Origin: Microbacterium sp. Bi121
GTDB lineage: Bacteria; Actinomycetota; Actinomycetes; Actinomycetales; Microbacteriaceae
Assembly: GCF_918698005.1 (NCBI RefSeq)
Contig: NZ_CAKKLJ010000004.1
Span: forward strand, 124,001-188,000
Reading direction: 5' to 3'
DNA: 64,000 nucleotides
Made by a program: the position numbers and the translations under genes. The notes under the pieces were generated by a model. It had not been told where the DNA came from and ran no database searches. It worked only from the letters and a program-made list of their open reading frames with translations. Of the stretch, positions 8,688 through 19,166 are shown in pieces. Position 1 is the first letter of the stretch. Every line of letters starts with the position of its first letter.

Positions 8688-10063
8688 CAGTGCGCGCCTT
8701 CGGTCAGCCGCACAGACGCGTGCGGGTGCGGTCTGGCACCGGTGCGCGCGGTGCGCGGCGTCCAGATGCCCACTTCTGCCGGGTCGATGTCGCCGACGAG
8801 TCGGCTGTGCCAGTCCAGGGCCGTCTGGTCGGTGAGGCTCGCGATCTGATCGACGACGACTCTGGCGCGTTCGGCATCCGACTCCGCAGCGACGAAATCG
8901 GCGGCGAAGGCGGGCTCGAGGACGTCCGCGCCGGCGTTCCACAGAGCATCCGTCGACCACAGGGCTTCGGCGAGTCGAGTGAGCACCCTGCGCTGCTCCT
9001 TGTACACGCCCTTGCGGGCCTCGATCGTGACGATCGCCTGCCCCATGATGCCCTTGAGCACGGCGATCTCGGCCTCGACGACGCGGGGCACGACCACGTG
9101 CGCGTTGTAACGCGCGAGGGACGGACCGCTGTACGCATCGCGAGTCGCGGTGACGGCGGCGCGGGCGAAGCGCCCGATGAGGTCGCTCGTGAGGTTCTTC
9201 AGGCGCGCGAGATCCTGCCGCGAGCGATCGAACGACTTCAGCCACATCGGCTGGCGGGTCAGGCGGTACAGCGCGTCGGCCAGCTCTTCGCGGGTGAAGT
9301 CGTAGCCGACCCACTGCTGGATGCGATTCACCAGCGCATGATGCTCTGCCGGATCGGACAGCTGGGCGACGTCGAGGTAGCCGTTGACGATGGCGTCCTC
9401 GAAGTCGTGCACCGAGTAGCCGATGTCATCCGAGAGATCCATGATCTCCGCCTCGATGCAGCGCAGGCGGCCAGGGGCTCCTTCGCGCATCCAGCGGAAC
9501 ACCGCTTCGTCCTCCGGGTAGACGCCGAACTTCAGGCGGCCACCTGGGTCTGGCACCGGGCTGTCGACCGTCCACGGATACTTGCACGTGGCATCGAGGC
9601 TGGCGCGCGTGAGGTTGAGTCCGACGGAGTGACCGTCGTCGTCGAGGACCTTCGCCTCGAGACGCGTGAGGATGCGCAGCGACTGCGCGTTGCCCTCGAA
9701 CCCCCCGATCGGCTCGGCCCACTCGTTCAGGGCACGTTCGCCGTTATGGCCGAACGGCGGGTGGCCGAGATCGTGGCTGAGGCACGCCGTGTCCACGACG
9801 TCGGCGGAGACGCCGAGCGCGACCGCGAGCTCACGCCCGACCTGGGCGACCTCGAGCGAGTGCGTCAGGCGGTTGCGGGCGAAGTCCGCAGTGCTGGCGG
9901 GGCTGAGCACCTGGGTCTTCGCCGCGAGGCGACGCAGCGCAGCCGAATGCAGCACTCTGGCGCGGTCGCGCGCGAAGTCGTCGCGTTCGGAACGGTGGGT
10001 CTGGGTGAAGTATCGGTCGGCGTCGCGGGGCTCGTAGCCGTCCGCGCGCACGTCAGCCGCCAC
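8687..10063 (-). CDS. dgt: deoxyguanosinetriphosphate triphosphohydrolase-like protein
   Basis: 458 residues, HD-domain dNTPase of the Dgt type, which splits dGTP (or dNTPs) to nucleoside and triphosphate and so affects nucleotide pools. The HD metal site CLSHDLGHPPFGH lies near residue 95; the N-terminal block RDRARVLHSAALRRLAAKTQ is typical. I chose the GTG at 10063, which overlaps the end of dusB by 11 bases and has a GGAG about 13 bases upstream; another GTG four codons later (10051) is possible. It is translationally coupled to dnaG downstream, the usual order in this group. Confidence 0.92.
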   Translation of the reverse strand: MAADVRADGYEPRDADRYFTQTHRSERDDFARDRARVLHSAALRRLAAKTQVLSPASTADFARNRLTHSLEVAQVGRELAVALGVSADVVDTACLSHDLGHPPFGHNGERALNEWAEPIGGFEGNAQSLRILTRLEAKVLDDDGHSVGLNLTRASLDATCKYPWTVDSPVPDPGGRLKFGVYPEDEAVFRWMREGAPGRLRCIEAEIMDLSDDIGYSVHDFEDAIVNGYLDVAQLSDPAEHHALVNRIQQWVGYDFTREELADALYRLTRQPMWLKSFDRSRQDLARLKNLTSDLIGRFARAAVTATRDAYSGPSLARYNAHVVVPRVVEAEIAVLKGIMGQAIVTIEARKGVYKEQRRVLTRLAEALWSTDALWNAGADVLEPAFAADFVAAESDAERARVVVDQIASLTDQTALDWHSRLVGDIDPAEVGIWTPRTARTGARPHPHASVRLTEGAH

Positions 10064-11213
10064 TGTTCTCGATCTCCGCTCCTCGCAGCATCTCCCCGAT
10101 GTCCGCGGCCACGTCACGCGATTCCAGCCACTTGTCCGGCAGCGAAGGACGCTTCGGTCTGCCGGCGCGGCCGCGCTGACCCTCGGCGTCAGCGCCGGGG
10201 TAGGGCGCATCGCGGTCGAGCTGACCGAGCAGCTCATCGATGTGCGCGAGGCTCTGCGCCGTCGCGAGCCCGGTGCGGATGTCGCTGCCGACCGGGTAGC
10301 CCTTGAAGTACCAGGCGACGTGCTTGCGGATGTCGCGGCATCCGTGGTCTTCGTCGTCGAAGAAGTCGACGAGCAGCTCGGCGTGCCGGCGGAACGCATC
10401 GGCGACGAACCCCAGGGTCGCGTCGACGGGGCGGGCCTCGGCGCCGAAGGCCGTAGCCAGGTCGCCGAAGAGCCAGGGGCGGCCGAGGCATCCACGGCCG
10501 ACGACGACGCCGTCGCAGTCGGTCTCGTCCATCATCCGCACCGCGTCGTCGGCCGACCAGATGTCGCCGTTGCCGAGCACGGGGATGCTGGTGACGGCCT
10601 GCTTGAGCTCGCCGATGGCGTTCCAGTCGGCGTGGCCGGAGTAGAACTCGCTCGCGGTTCTGGCGTGCAGCGCGACAGCGGCGGCGCCGGCATCTTCAGC
10701 GGCACGACCGGCGTCGAGGAAGGTGAGGTGATCGGGGTCGATGCCCTTGCGCATCTTCACGGTCAACGGCAGAGGGCCCGCGGCCTTGACCGCCTGGTCG
10801 ACGATGTCCGCGAAGAGGCTCGTCTTCCACGGCAGGGCTGCTCCCCCGCCCTTGCGGGTGACCTTGGGGACGGGGCAGCCGAAATTCAGGTCGATGTGGT
10901 CGGCGTGGTCTTCGGCGACGATGATGCGGACGGCCTCGGCGATGGTCTTCGGGTCGACGCCGTAGAGCTGGATCGAGCGAGGAGTCTCTGACTCGTGGTG
11001 GCGGATCAGGCGCATGGTCGTCTCGTTGCGCTCGACGAGTGCGCGCGAGGTGATCATCTCGCTGACGTACAGACCCGCGCCGTATTCGCGGCACAATCGA
11101 CGGAACGCCGTGTTCGTGATGCCCGCCATGGGTGCGAGGACGACCGGCACGTCGAGTTCGATCGGGCCGATCTGCAAGGCGCGGGCGGGGGCTGCGGCAA
11201 TAGTCATGTCCAT
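10053..11213 (-). CDS. dusB: tRNA-dihydrouridine synthase
   Basis: 386 residues. FMN-dependent enzyme that reduces uridine in the tRNA D-loop. The TIM-barrel start VVLAPMAGITNTAFRR is near residue 25; the catalytic Cys is in NFGCPVPKVTRKGGG near residue 112; the FMN and substrate block GNGDIWS follows near residue 217. The C-terminus is longer and more basic than in the E. coli enzyme, with a GRAGRPKRPSLPDKW tail common in actinobacterial copies. Start ATG 11213 has GGGAG seven bases upstream. First gene of the dusB-dgt-dnaG run and divergent from the peroxidase gene. Confidence 0.93.
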   Translation of the reverse strand: MDMTIAAAPARALQIGPIELDVPVVLAPMAGITNTAFRRLCREYGAGLYVSEMITSRALVERNETTMRLIRHHESETPRSIQLYGVDPKTIAEAVRIIVAEDHADHIDLNFGCPVPKVTRKGGGAALPWKTSLFADIVDQAVKAAGPLPLTVKMRKGIDPDHLTFLDAGRAAEDAGAAAVALHARTASEFYSGHADWNAIGELKQAVTSIPVLGNGDIWSADDAVRMMDETDCDGVVVGRGCLGRPWLFGDLATAFGAEARPVDATLGFVADAFRRHAELLVDFFDDEDHGCRDIRKHVAWYFKGYPVGSDIRTGLATAQSLAHIDELLGQLDRDAPYPGADAEGQRGRAGRPKRPSLPDKWLESRDVAADIGEMLRGAEIENSGG

Positions 11214-11257
11214 ACCATTCTCCCATCCTCACGGCGCCCGGCGCCGCATGGCGGACG

Positions 11258-11263
11258 TAGTCT
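11258..11263 (+). promoter_or_regulatory. -10 element of a leaderless peroxidase promoter
   Basis: TAGTCT is followed by six bases and ATG 11270. This favours ATG 11270 over the in-frame GTG 11264, which would lie upstream of the predicted transcription start. Confidence 0.5.
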
Positions 11264-11269
11264 GTGGAT

Positions 11270-11779
11270 ATGACCGAATCCCCTGTTTCCGAGCGCAACG
11301 TACGCCAGATCCCCTTCACGGATGCTGACGGATCTGACAAGACCCTGGATGACCTCGGCGCGGACGTCGTACTCGTGGTCAACGTGGCCTCCAAGTGCGG
11401 CCTCACGCCCCAGTACGAGCAACTCGAGCAACTGCAGCGCACGTACGGCGATCGCGGGTTCAGCGTCGTCGGATTCCCGTGCAACCAGTTCATGGGTCAG
11501 GAGCCCGGATCGATGGAGCAGATCCAGGAGTTCTGCTCCACGACCTACGGCGTGACGTTCCCGATCAACGACAAGGTCCGCGTGAACGGCCGCAACGCCG
11601 TCGAACTGTACAAGCAGCTCAAGCAGACGACTGACGGGCACGGCAAGGCCGGTCGTGTGGAGTGGAACTTCGAGAAGTTCCTCGTGCTGCCCGACGGTTC
11701 GGTCAAGCGCTTCCGCCCGAAGCAGAAGCCGGACGCCCCCGAGATCGTCGAGGCGATCGAGGGCGCCCTGGTCCGCTAG
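11270..11779 (+). CDS. glutathione peroxidase family thiol peroxidase
   Basis: 169 residues, thioredoxin fold. It reduces hydroperoxides. The peroxidatic Cys lies in NVASKCGLTPQY near residue 43 (Cys rather than selenocysteine), the Gln in GFPCNQF near residue 77, and the Trp/Asn pair in WNFEKFLV near residue 134. The Cys of FPCNQF is a candidate resolving cysteine, as in thioredoxin-dependent members. Actinobacteria of this kind use mycothiol rather than glutathione, so thioredoxin or mycoredoxin is the likelier reductant (inference). Convergent with the DsbA-like gene. Confidence 0.9.
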   Translation: MTESPVSERNVRQIPFTDADGSDKTLDDLGADVVLVVNVASKCGLTPQYEQLEQLQRTYGDRGFSVVGFPCNQFMGQEPGSMEQIQEFCSTTYGVTFPINDKVRVNGRNAVELYKQLKQTTDGHGKAGRVEWNFEKFLVLPDGSVKRFRPKQKPDAPEIVEAIEGALVR

Positions 11780-11818
11780 GTTTCCTGCGCTTCAGCCGCG
11801 CGGGCCCTGCGGCAGGAG

Positions 11819-12514
11819 TTACGCCTCCGCTGACACAGCTTCTGCCGACTCGGACTCGCCCCGCTTTGCCCACAGGTCGCGGAGCACGTTCGCGAACGCC
11901 TCCGGCGGCTGGGCTCCGGAAATGCCGTACTGACCGTCGACGACGAAGAACGGCACACCTTGGATGCCGTAGGCGCGAGCCTGCGCCTGATCCTGGCGGA
12001 CGTCTGGCAGGTACTTCTCCGCGTTGAGCGCATCGCGGGTGGCATCGGCATCCAGGCCGACCTCGGCGGCGAGCTCGACGAGGTCGTCGACGCGGCCGAC
12101 GTGCTTGCCCTCGGTGAAATAGGCGGACATCAGCCGCTCCTCCATCTCGTGCTGCAGCCCTTCGGCCTTGGCGTGGTGGAGGAGCTCGTGAGCCTTCACC
12201 GTGTTGGTGTGCTGGAGCAGGTCGAAGCGGTACTCGAGACCTGCGTTCTTCGCCACGTTCGTGACGTTGTCGAGCATCTCGGTGACCTGCTCGCGGGGCA
12301 TGCCCTTGTGCCCGGCGAGGAAGTCGACCTCATCACCATGGAAGTCGACCGGAGTATCGGGCGAGAGCTCGAAGGAGTGGAACGTGATGTTGACCTTCGG
12401 GGCGTCATCATCGGATGCTGTGGCCGCGAGGCCGGCTTCAAGATTGCGCTTGCCGATGTAGCACCACGGGCAGGCGATGTCGGACCAGATGTCGATGGAA
12501 ATAGGTTCGCTCAC
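11819..12514 (-). CDS. DsbA-family (FrnE-like) thiol oxidoreductase
   Basis: 231 residues. Thioredoxin-fold protein with the redox motif CPWC near residue 15, an inserted helical domain, and the cis-Pro loop GIQGVPFFVVDG near residue 178. No signal peptide is present, so it should act in the cytoplasm. This is the FrnE/polyketide-oxidoreductase branch, in which members act as disulfide isomerases or in stress resistance; the substrate is unknown. The C-terminal 15 residues are an acidic/Ala low-complexity tail. It is divergent from the P-loop gene with 53 bases between. Confidence 0.88.
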   Translation of the reverse strand: MSEPISIDIWSDIACPWCYIGKRNLEAGLAATASDDDAPKVNITFHSFELSPDTPVDFHGDEVDFLAGHKGMPREQVTEMLDNVTNVAKNAGLEYRFDLLQHTNTVKAHELLHHAKAEGLQHEMEERLMSAYFTEGKHVGRVDDLVELAAEVGLDADATRDALNAEKYLPDVRQDQAQARAYGIQGVPFFVVDGQYGISGAQPPEAFANVLRDLWAKRGESESAEAVSAEA

Positions 12515-12555
12515 ACAGGGTGCAACGCTCGCCGGGGTGCGACGTATTCCGTTGA

Positions 12556-12561
12556 TAGCAT
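12556..12561 (+). promoter_or_regulatory. -10 element of a leaderless P-loop gene promoter
   Basis: TAGCAT is followed by six bases and ATG 12568, which has no Shine-Dalgarno sequence; transcription should start at the start codon. Confidence 0.5.
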
Positions 12562-12567
12562 CTTCGG

Positions 12568-13176
12568 ATGCTCAGTGCCGTCGATCCGCTGCCGTTCCGG
12601 CCCCAGCGGGTGCTGATCGCCGGGGTCACCGGCTCGGGCAAGACCACCCTCGCGCGGCGCGTCGCCGAGCAGTGGGATCTCGTCCATCACGAGATCGACG
12701 CCCTGCACCACGGCCCGAACTGGACGCCGCGCCCCGAGTTCCTCGACGACGTGCGCGCCTTCGCCGCCACGGACCGCTGGGTCACCGAATGGCAGTACAC
12801 CAGCAAGGGCACCGACGAGATCATGACGCCGCGGGCGCAACTCGCGATCTGGCTGGACTACCCGTGGCCGGTCGTGCGGACGCGACTGCTGCGCCGCACG
12901 TTCAGCCGCAGCATCCTGCGCACCGAGATGTACAACGGCAACGTCGAGAAGCCGATCTGGAAATGGTTCGCGAAGGATCAGGAGGAGACCATCCTCCAGT
13001 GGCAGACGAAGACGCGCCGCAAGTGGGACGAGCGGATGCCGACGATCGAAGCCGAGTTCCCGCACCTCACCATCGTCCGGATGCGGCATCCGCGCGAGAC
13101 GAGGCGCTGGTTGAAGAATCAGGCCGAGTCCGGGGCATCCACGGCGCCGCCGAAGCGGCGATCGCGCGACAGATAG
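12568..13176 (+). CDS. P-loop NTPase, adenylate-kinase/FlaR-like
   Basis: 202 residues. Walker [10 protein letters not shown] near residue 19; [13 protein letters not shown] near residue 40 and [18 protein letters not shown] near residue 92 resemble the small kinase-like proteins annotated as FlaR or 'topology modulation protein'. The real substrate is unknown. The last 58 bases lie antisense to the 3' end of uppS, so the Arg-rich C-terminal tail (PPKRRSRDR) is shaped by that overlap. The start is supported by the -10 box at leaderless spacing. Confidence 0.75.
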   Translation: MLSAVDPLPFRPQRVLIAGVTGSGKTTLARRVAEQWDLVHHEIDALHHGPNWTPRPEFLDDVRAFAATDRWVTEWQYTSKGTDEIMTPRAQLAIWLDYPWPVVRTRLLRRTFSRSILRTEMYNGNVEKPIWKWFAKDQEETILQWQTKTRRKWDERMPTIEAEFPHLTIVRMRHPRETRRWLKNQAESGASTAPPKRRSRDR

Positions 13177-13919
13177 ATCTCGATCGCGCGCCAGAGCTCC
13201 TCACGTGAGAAGTCAGGCCACAGGGTGTCGAGGAACACCATCTCGGCGTACGCGGACTGCCACAGCAGGAAGTTCGAGGTGCGCTGCTCCCCCGACGAGC
13301 GCAGGAACAGGTCGACGTCTGGCATGTCTGGCACGTAGAGGTTCCGGCGGATCATCTTCTCGCTGATCGCGTTGGGCTTCAGCCTCCCGGCGGCGACCTC
13401 ACCGGCAAGGGAGCGCACGGCATCGACGAGCTCGACCCGGCCGCCGTAGTTCACGCACATGGTCAGCGTCAGGACGTCGTTGCCCGCGGTGAGCTTCTCG
13501 GCGTACTGCAGCTCCTTGATGACGGAGCCCCACAGTCGCGGCTTGCGTCCGGCCCACCGCACGCGCACCCCCCACTCGTTGAGCTGATCGCGGCGGCGAT
13601 GCAGCACGTCGCGGTTGTAGCCCATGAGGAAGCGGACCTCTTCGGGCGAGCGCGCCCAGTTCTCGGTCGAGAACGCGTACACAGACAGATGCTTGACGCC
13701 GGCTTGGATGGCGCCGGCGACCACGTCGAGCAGCACCTCTTCGCCCGCCTTGTGTCCCTGGATGCGCGTGAGCCCTCGGCGGTTCGCCCAGCGCCCGTTG
13801 CCGTCCATGACGATCGCGACATGCTCCGGCACCTTGGGGAATGTCGGCGGGTAGAGGCCAGTCCAGTCCAGCGGACGATAGGCGACGGCATCCTTGTGGG
13901 TATAGGGCTTCGGGGTCAA
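13119..13919 (-). CDS. uppS: isoprenyl (undecaprenyl/decaprenyl) diphosphate synthase
   Basis: 266 residues. Cis-prenyltransferase that builds the lipid carrier for peptidoglycan and wall polymers. Motifs: [14 protein letters not shown] near residue 36 (catalytic Asp), YAFSTENW near residue 80, and [15 protein letters not shown] near residue 210 (homoallylic substrate and metal site). Length is normal. The chain length of the product cannot be read from sequence by eye. Its ATG lies inside the end of recO (four-base overlap), so recO-uppS is coupled. Confidence 0.95.
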   Translation of the reverse strand: MTPKPYTHKDAVAYRPLDWTGLYPPTFPKVPEHVAIVMDGNGRWANRRGLTRIQGHKAGEEVLLDVVAGAIQAGVKHLSVYAFSTENWARSPEEVRFLMGYNRDVLHRRRDQLNEWGVRVRWAGRKPRLWGSVIKELQYAEKLTAGNDVLTLTMCVNYGGRVELVDAVRSLAGEVAAGRLKPNAISEKMIRRNLYVPDMPDVDLFLRSSGEQRTSNFLLWQSAYAEMVFLDTLWPDFSREELWRAIEIYLSRDRRFGGAVDAPDSA

Positions 13920-14659
13920 CGGACTCCCTCTCGATCAGGGCCGGAGACGTGTGCGAGGGATCGGATGCCGCGCTCCAGATGGAACTGCGTGTACGCCGAG
14001 ATGAGTCCTGACGCGGCCGCCGTGTCCGACTCGGAGGCGGCATCCACGGCATCCCATTCGCCGCGGATCAGCGAACGCAGCAGATCGAGCGTCGGCTCAG
14101 CCACCCTGGGGCTGCCGGCAGGCGCGCAGTTCACGCACACGAGACCGCCGAGCTGCACGACGAAGTTCTTGTGCGGCCCTGGTGCCGCGCATCGAGCGCA
14201 GTCGTCGAGGGACGGCGCCCAGCCCGACAGCGCCATGACCCGCAGCAGGTAGGAATCCAGGATGCTGCGCGCAGCGTGCTCGCCCCGCGACAGCGCGCGC
14301 AGACCGCCGACGAGCAGCAGGTACTGCTCTGGCGTCGCCTCGGCGTCGTTCAGGCGATCCGCCGTCTCGACCATGGCACTCGCCGACGTGAACCGGTCGT
14401 AGTGAGCGGCGATCTCACTGCCGTAGGCGCCGAGCGATTCCGCCTGTTGAACGATGTCGAGCGAACGCCCCTGGTACAACTGCACGTCCGCCACCATGAA
14501 CGGCTCGAGCCGGGAGCCGAACTTCGACGATGTGCGCCGCACCCCCTTCGCCACCGCACGGATCTTGCCGTTGCGGCGCGAGAGCATGGTCACGATGCGA
14601 TCCGCCTCACCGAGCTTGTGGGTGCGCAGGATCACCGCTTCGTCTCGATAGGTGGGCAC
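13916..14659 (-). CDS. recO: DNA repair protein RecO
   Basis: 247 residues. Helps load RecA on gaps in the RecF pathway. The N-terminal OB-fold begins with the family start [22 protein letters not shown]-terminal zinc-type motif is present: CARC near residue 151 and CVNC about 24 residues later. Length is typical. It starts 36 bases after the leuA stop in the same direction and is coupled to uppS. Confidence 0.94.
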   Translation of the reverse strand: MPTYRDEAVILRTHKLGEADRIVTMLSRRNGKIRAVAKGVRRTSSKFGSRLEPFMVADVQLYQGRSLDIVQQAESLGAYGSEIAAHYDRFTSASAMVETADRLNDAEATPEQYLLLVGGLRALSRGEHAARSILDSYLLRVMALSGWAPSLDDCARCAAPGPHKNFVVQLGGLVCVNCAPAGSPRVAEPTLDLLRSLIRGEWDAVDAASESDTAAASGLISAYTQFHLERGIRSLAHVSGPDREGVR

Positions 14660-14695
14660 CCTTCGATTATCCCTCGCGCCGCGGCGAACCGGCTC

Positions 14696-16566
<1,871 letters not shown>

Positions 16567-16572
16567 GGACTG

Positions 16573-16581
16573 ATCGTAACA
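16573..16581 (-). promoter_or_regulatory. extended -10 promoter of leuL-leuA
   Basis: On the minus strand TGTTACGAT forms an extended -10 element (TG-N-TACGAT). The last base is seven positions before the A of the leader ATG, which places the transcription start at that base. No convincing -35 box is seen at 17 bp. Confidence 0.65.
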
Positions 16582-16643
16582 GGATCGGATCGCACCGCGC
16601 ACACGGAGTTGAGACACTTCGCCGTCGACGGACACTGTTCAGT

Positions 16644-17297
16644 ATGAGCAGAATGCGCATTCACGCTGTCGTGGCCGCCGCATCCCTTGTCGGATTGCTC
16701 GCTCTGAGCGCCTGCGCGAGCGGGCCGGGCGAGGCGCCGCCGACCAGCGACAGCACGTCCGAGCCGGCCTTGGCGACGGCCGTGCCGGCGCCGCCAGTGG
16801 GCGAGGTGCGCGGCACCGGGACGGTGATGGACGTCGCCGGAACGATCGAGCTGTGCCTGGGCGCTGTGGCCGAGTCCTATCCCCCGCAGTGCTCCGGTGT
16901 GCCGATCGTCGGCTGGTCCTGGGACGGCGTCGACGGCAGCGAGAGCAGCGGCGACGTCCGGTGGGGCGCATACGCCGTCACCGGCACCTACGACGGCCGC
17001 ACCTTCACGATGACGCAGCCTCCGCTGCTCCTCGCGCTGTACGACCCGATCGCTTCGGACGATCCGGTGGGCGGAGAGCCGGGTGCGATCCCCGAATCCG
17101 AGTTGATCGCCATCCAGGACGGTCTGCCCGCGGTGCTCGGCGACGACGGCAGCCAGTATCTGGGCTCGTTCCCCGAGAATGGCCGGCTGTGGGTGGATGT
17201 CGTCTGGGATGACGGCACGCTGCAGTCCGCTGCGGCTGAGGACTACGGGGCGGATGTGGTGGTCTTCCGCTCCGCGTTGCACGAGATCAGTGGCTGA
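16644..17297 (+). CDS. hypothetical lipoprotein
   Basis: 217 residues. Signal peptide with lipobox LLALSAC (Cys near residue 25), then a Ser/Thr/Pro-rich linker of about 30 residues. The mature domain contains two Cys (ELCLGAVAESYPPQCSG) that could form a disulfide, and an acidic C-terminal half with VDVVWDDGTLQ. I recognise similar actinobacterial lipoproteins of unknown function but no named domain. The start ATG 16644 sets the signal peptide correctly; there is no clear ribosome-binding site. Divergent from leuL-leuA and convergent with the oxidoreductase. Confidence 0.7.
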   Translation: MSRMRIHAVVAAASLVGLLALSACASGPGEAPPTSDSTSEPALATAVPAPPVGEVRGTGTVMDVAGTIELCLGAVAESYPPQCSGVPIVGWSWDGVDGSESSGDVRWGAYAVTGTYDGRTFTMTQPPLLLALYDPIASDDPVGGEPGAIPESELIAIQDGLPAVLGDDGSQYLGSFPENGRLWVDVVWDDGTLQSAAAEDYGADVVVFRSALHEISG

Positions 17298-17298
17298 G

Positions 17299-17319
17299 CC
17301 GGATCAGGCGCTGAGCCGG
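17299..17319. terminator. small hairpin between convergent genes
   Basis: CCGGATCAG, a three-base loop, then CTGAGCCGG (one mismatch) lies two bases after the lipoprotein stop and just before the end of the convergent oxidoreductase gene. It arises from a 17-base tandem duplication (GCTGAGCCGGATCAGG plus one base). It could terminate both strands. Confidence 0.45.
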
Positions 17320-17320
17320 A

Positions 17321-18256
17321 TCAGGGAACGAGCGCGATCTTGCCGCCGGGATGCCCCGTTGCGAGGAACGCCAGGGCTTCAGGCGCCTGTTCGAGGGGGT
17401 AGGTCCGTGCCAACGGTACGACCAGCAGGCCGCGCGCAGCGAGGTCGATGAGCCCCGCACGTGCCGCGTCTCGGAACCGCGTGCTCTCCGGCTGCGACCC
17501 GACGATCCATTCGAACCCTTCCGCTCGCGCCCTGCCTGCTGCGGCGATCGTCACGATGCGCGTTCGGTCGTCCACGAGCTCCAGCGAGACGTCCACCGCC
17601 TCGTCGGTGCCGACCGCGTCGAGTGCCGCGGCGATCGGTTCGTCCGTGAGCGCGCGCACCCGGTCCACCAGGCCGTCGCCGTAGACGACCGGGATGCCGC
17701 CGTACCGACGAACCTCGCCCGATCGGGCCTCGCTCGCCGTGCCGATGACGCGGATACCGCGCAGCGCCGCCTGCTGCAGGACGCTGACGCCAACGGCACC
17801 CGAGGCGCCGTGGAGCAGGATCGTCTCACCGGGGGCGGCGCGGGTGACCGCCAGCATCTGTGCGGCCGTGGTGCCGGCGAGCAGCAGGTTGGCCGCCTCG
17901 GGATGCGTCAGGCCGGCCGGCTTGTGGAACGCCTTCTCGGCCGGGATGGTCACCTCGTCGGCATAACCTCCACGGATGCGGAACGCCAGCACCTCATCGC
18001 CGACCCGAACGGCTCCTGAGCCGATCTCCGTATCCGGTCCGACCGCGCTGACGATGCCGGACACCTCGTACCCGATCGGGACAGGCAGCTCGACTCCGCC
18101 GCGCGGGGCGGCGACGTGCTTCGCATCCGCTGGATTCACACCGGCTGCGTGGACCCGGATCGTTATCTCACCCGACCCGGGTGCCGCCGGCTCGTAGTCC
18201 ACGAACTCCCAATCGTCGGGGCTTCCCCAGGACGTCGCGATCCAGTGCTTCGCCAT
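17321..18256 (-). CDS. NADP-dependent quinone-oxidoreductase-like (MDR family) protein
   Basis: 311 residues. Zinc-free medium-chain dehydrogenase/reductase: a GroES-like N-terminal half with HAAGVNPADAKH near residue 36, and a Rossmann half with the nucleotide-binding loop LLHGASGAVGVSVLQ near residue 147. It should reduce quinones or enone-type carbonyls with NADPH; the substrate is unknown. No structural-zinc cysteine cluster is present. The gene ends in the hairpin shared with the lipoprotein gene and starts 13 bases after the era stop, so it may be the last gene of the long minus-strand run. Confidence 0.85.
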   Translation of the reverse strand: MAKHWIATSWGSPDDWEFVDYEPAAPGSGEITIRVHAAGVNPADAKHVAAPRGGVELPVPIGYEVSGIVSAVGPDTEIGSGAVRVGDEVLAFRIRGGYADEVTIPAEKAFHKPAGLTHPEAANLLLAGTTAAQMLAVTRAAPGETILLHGASGAVGVSVLQQAALRGIRVIGTASEARSGEVRRYGGIPVVYGDGLVDRVRALTDEPIAAALDAVGTDEAVDVSLELVDDRTRIVTIAAAGRARAEGFEWIVGSQPESTRFRDAARAGLIDLAARGLLVVPLARTYPLEQAPEALAFLATGHPGGKIALVP

Positions 18257-18269
18257 GATCGGCTCCGGC

Positions 18270-19166
18270 TCAGAACCCGAGACGGCCGAGCTGCTTGGGA
18301 TCGCGCTGCCATTCCTTCGCGACCTTCACGTGCAGCCCGAGGAAGACGCGGGTTCCCAGCAGCTCCTCGATGCCGACGCGTGCCCGCTTTCCGACGTCGG
18401 CCAGTCGGGAGCCCTTACGTCCGATGATGATCGCCTTCTGACTGTCGCGTTCGACGACGATCGACGCGTGCACATCGGTGAGGTCGCTGTCCTCGCGCGC
18501 AGACACGTCGTCGACGACCACGGCGATCGAGTGCGGCAGCTCGTCGCGCACGCCGTCGAGGGCTGCTTCGCGGATCATCTCGGCGATACGATCCTCGACC
18601 GACTCGTCGGTGACGACGCCGTCCGGATACAGCGCAGGGCCCTCGGGCATGAGGGTCAGCATCTCGTCGGTCAGGACGTCGAGCTGCTCACGGGTGAGCG
18701 CCGACAGCGGGATGACGGCGGCCCAGTCCTCGCGCAGCGCATCGACCTCGATCAGCCGCTCGGTGATCTGGTCGCGCTCGGCGATGTCGGTCTTCGTGAC
18801 GATCGCGATCTTCTTCGCCCGCCCGTAGCCGTCCAGGGACGCGGCGATGCGCCGGTCGCCCGGTCCGATCTTCTCGGTCGCGGGGACGCAGAACCCGATC
18901 ACGTCGACGTCGCCGAGCACCTGCTCGACGAGGTCGTTGAGGCGCTCGCCGAGCAGTGTGCGCGGCTTGTGGATGCCGGGGGTGTCGACGATGACGAGTT
19001 GCCCTGCTGGGCGATTCAGGATGCCGCGGATCGCACGCCTGGTCGTCTGCGGCTTCTCGCTCGTGATGGCGATCTTCTCGCCGACGAGGGCGTTCGTCAG
19101 CGTGGACTTGCCGACGTTGGGGCGCCCGACGAACGTCGCGAATCCGCTGCGGAAGGTCTCAGTCAT
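18270..19166 (-). CDS. era: GTPase Era
   Basis: 298 residues. Ribosome-assembly GTPase that binds the 3' end of 16S rRNA. G1 GRPNVGKS at residue 14, G3 DTPGIHKP near residue 61, G4 TKTD near residue 123, and the C-terminal KH domain with IIIGRKGSRL near residue 245. The frame is open upstream into the CorC-like gene, but ATG 19166 gives the family start. It overlaps that gene by eight bases, so the two are coupled. Era next to YbeY and PhoH is a conserved ribosome-maturation cluster. Confidence 0.96.
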   Translation of the reverse strand: MTETFRSGFATFVGRPNVGKSTLTNALVGEKIAITSEKPQTTRRAIRGILNRPAGQLVIVDTPGIHKPRTLLGERLNDLVEQVLGDVDVIGFCVPATEKIGPGDRRIAASLDGYGRAKKIAIVTKTDIAERDQITERLIEVDALREDWAAVIPLSALTREQLDVLTDEMLTLMPEGPALYPDGVVTDESVEDRIAEMIREAALDGVRDELPHSIAVVVDDVSAREDSDLTDVHASIVVERDSQKAIIIGRKGSRLADVGKRARVGIEELLGTRVFLGLHVKVAKEWQRDPKQLGRLGF

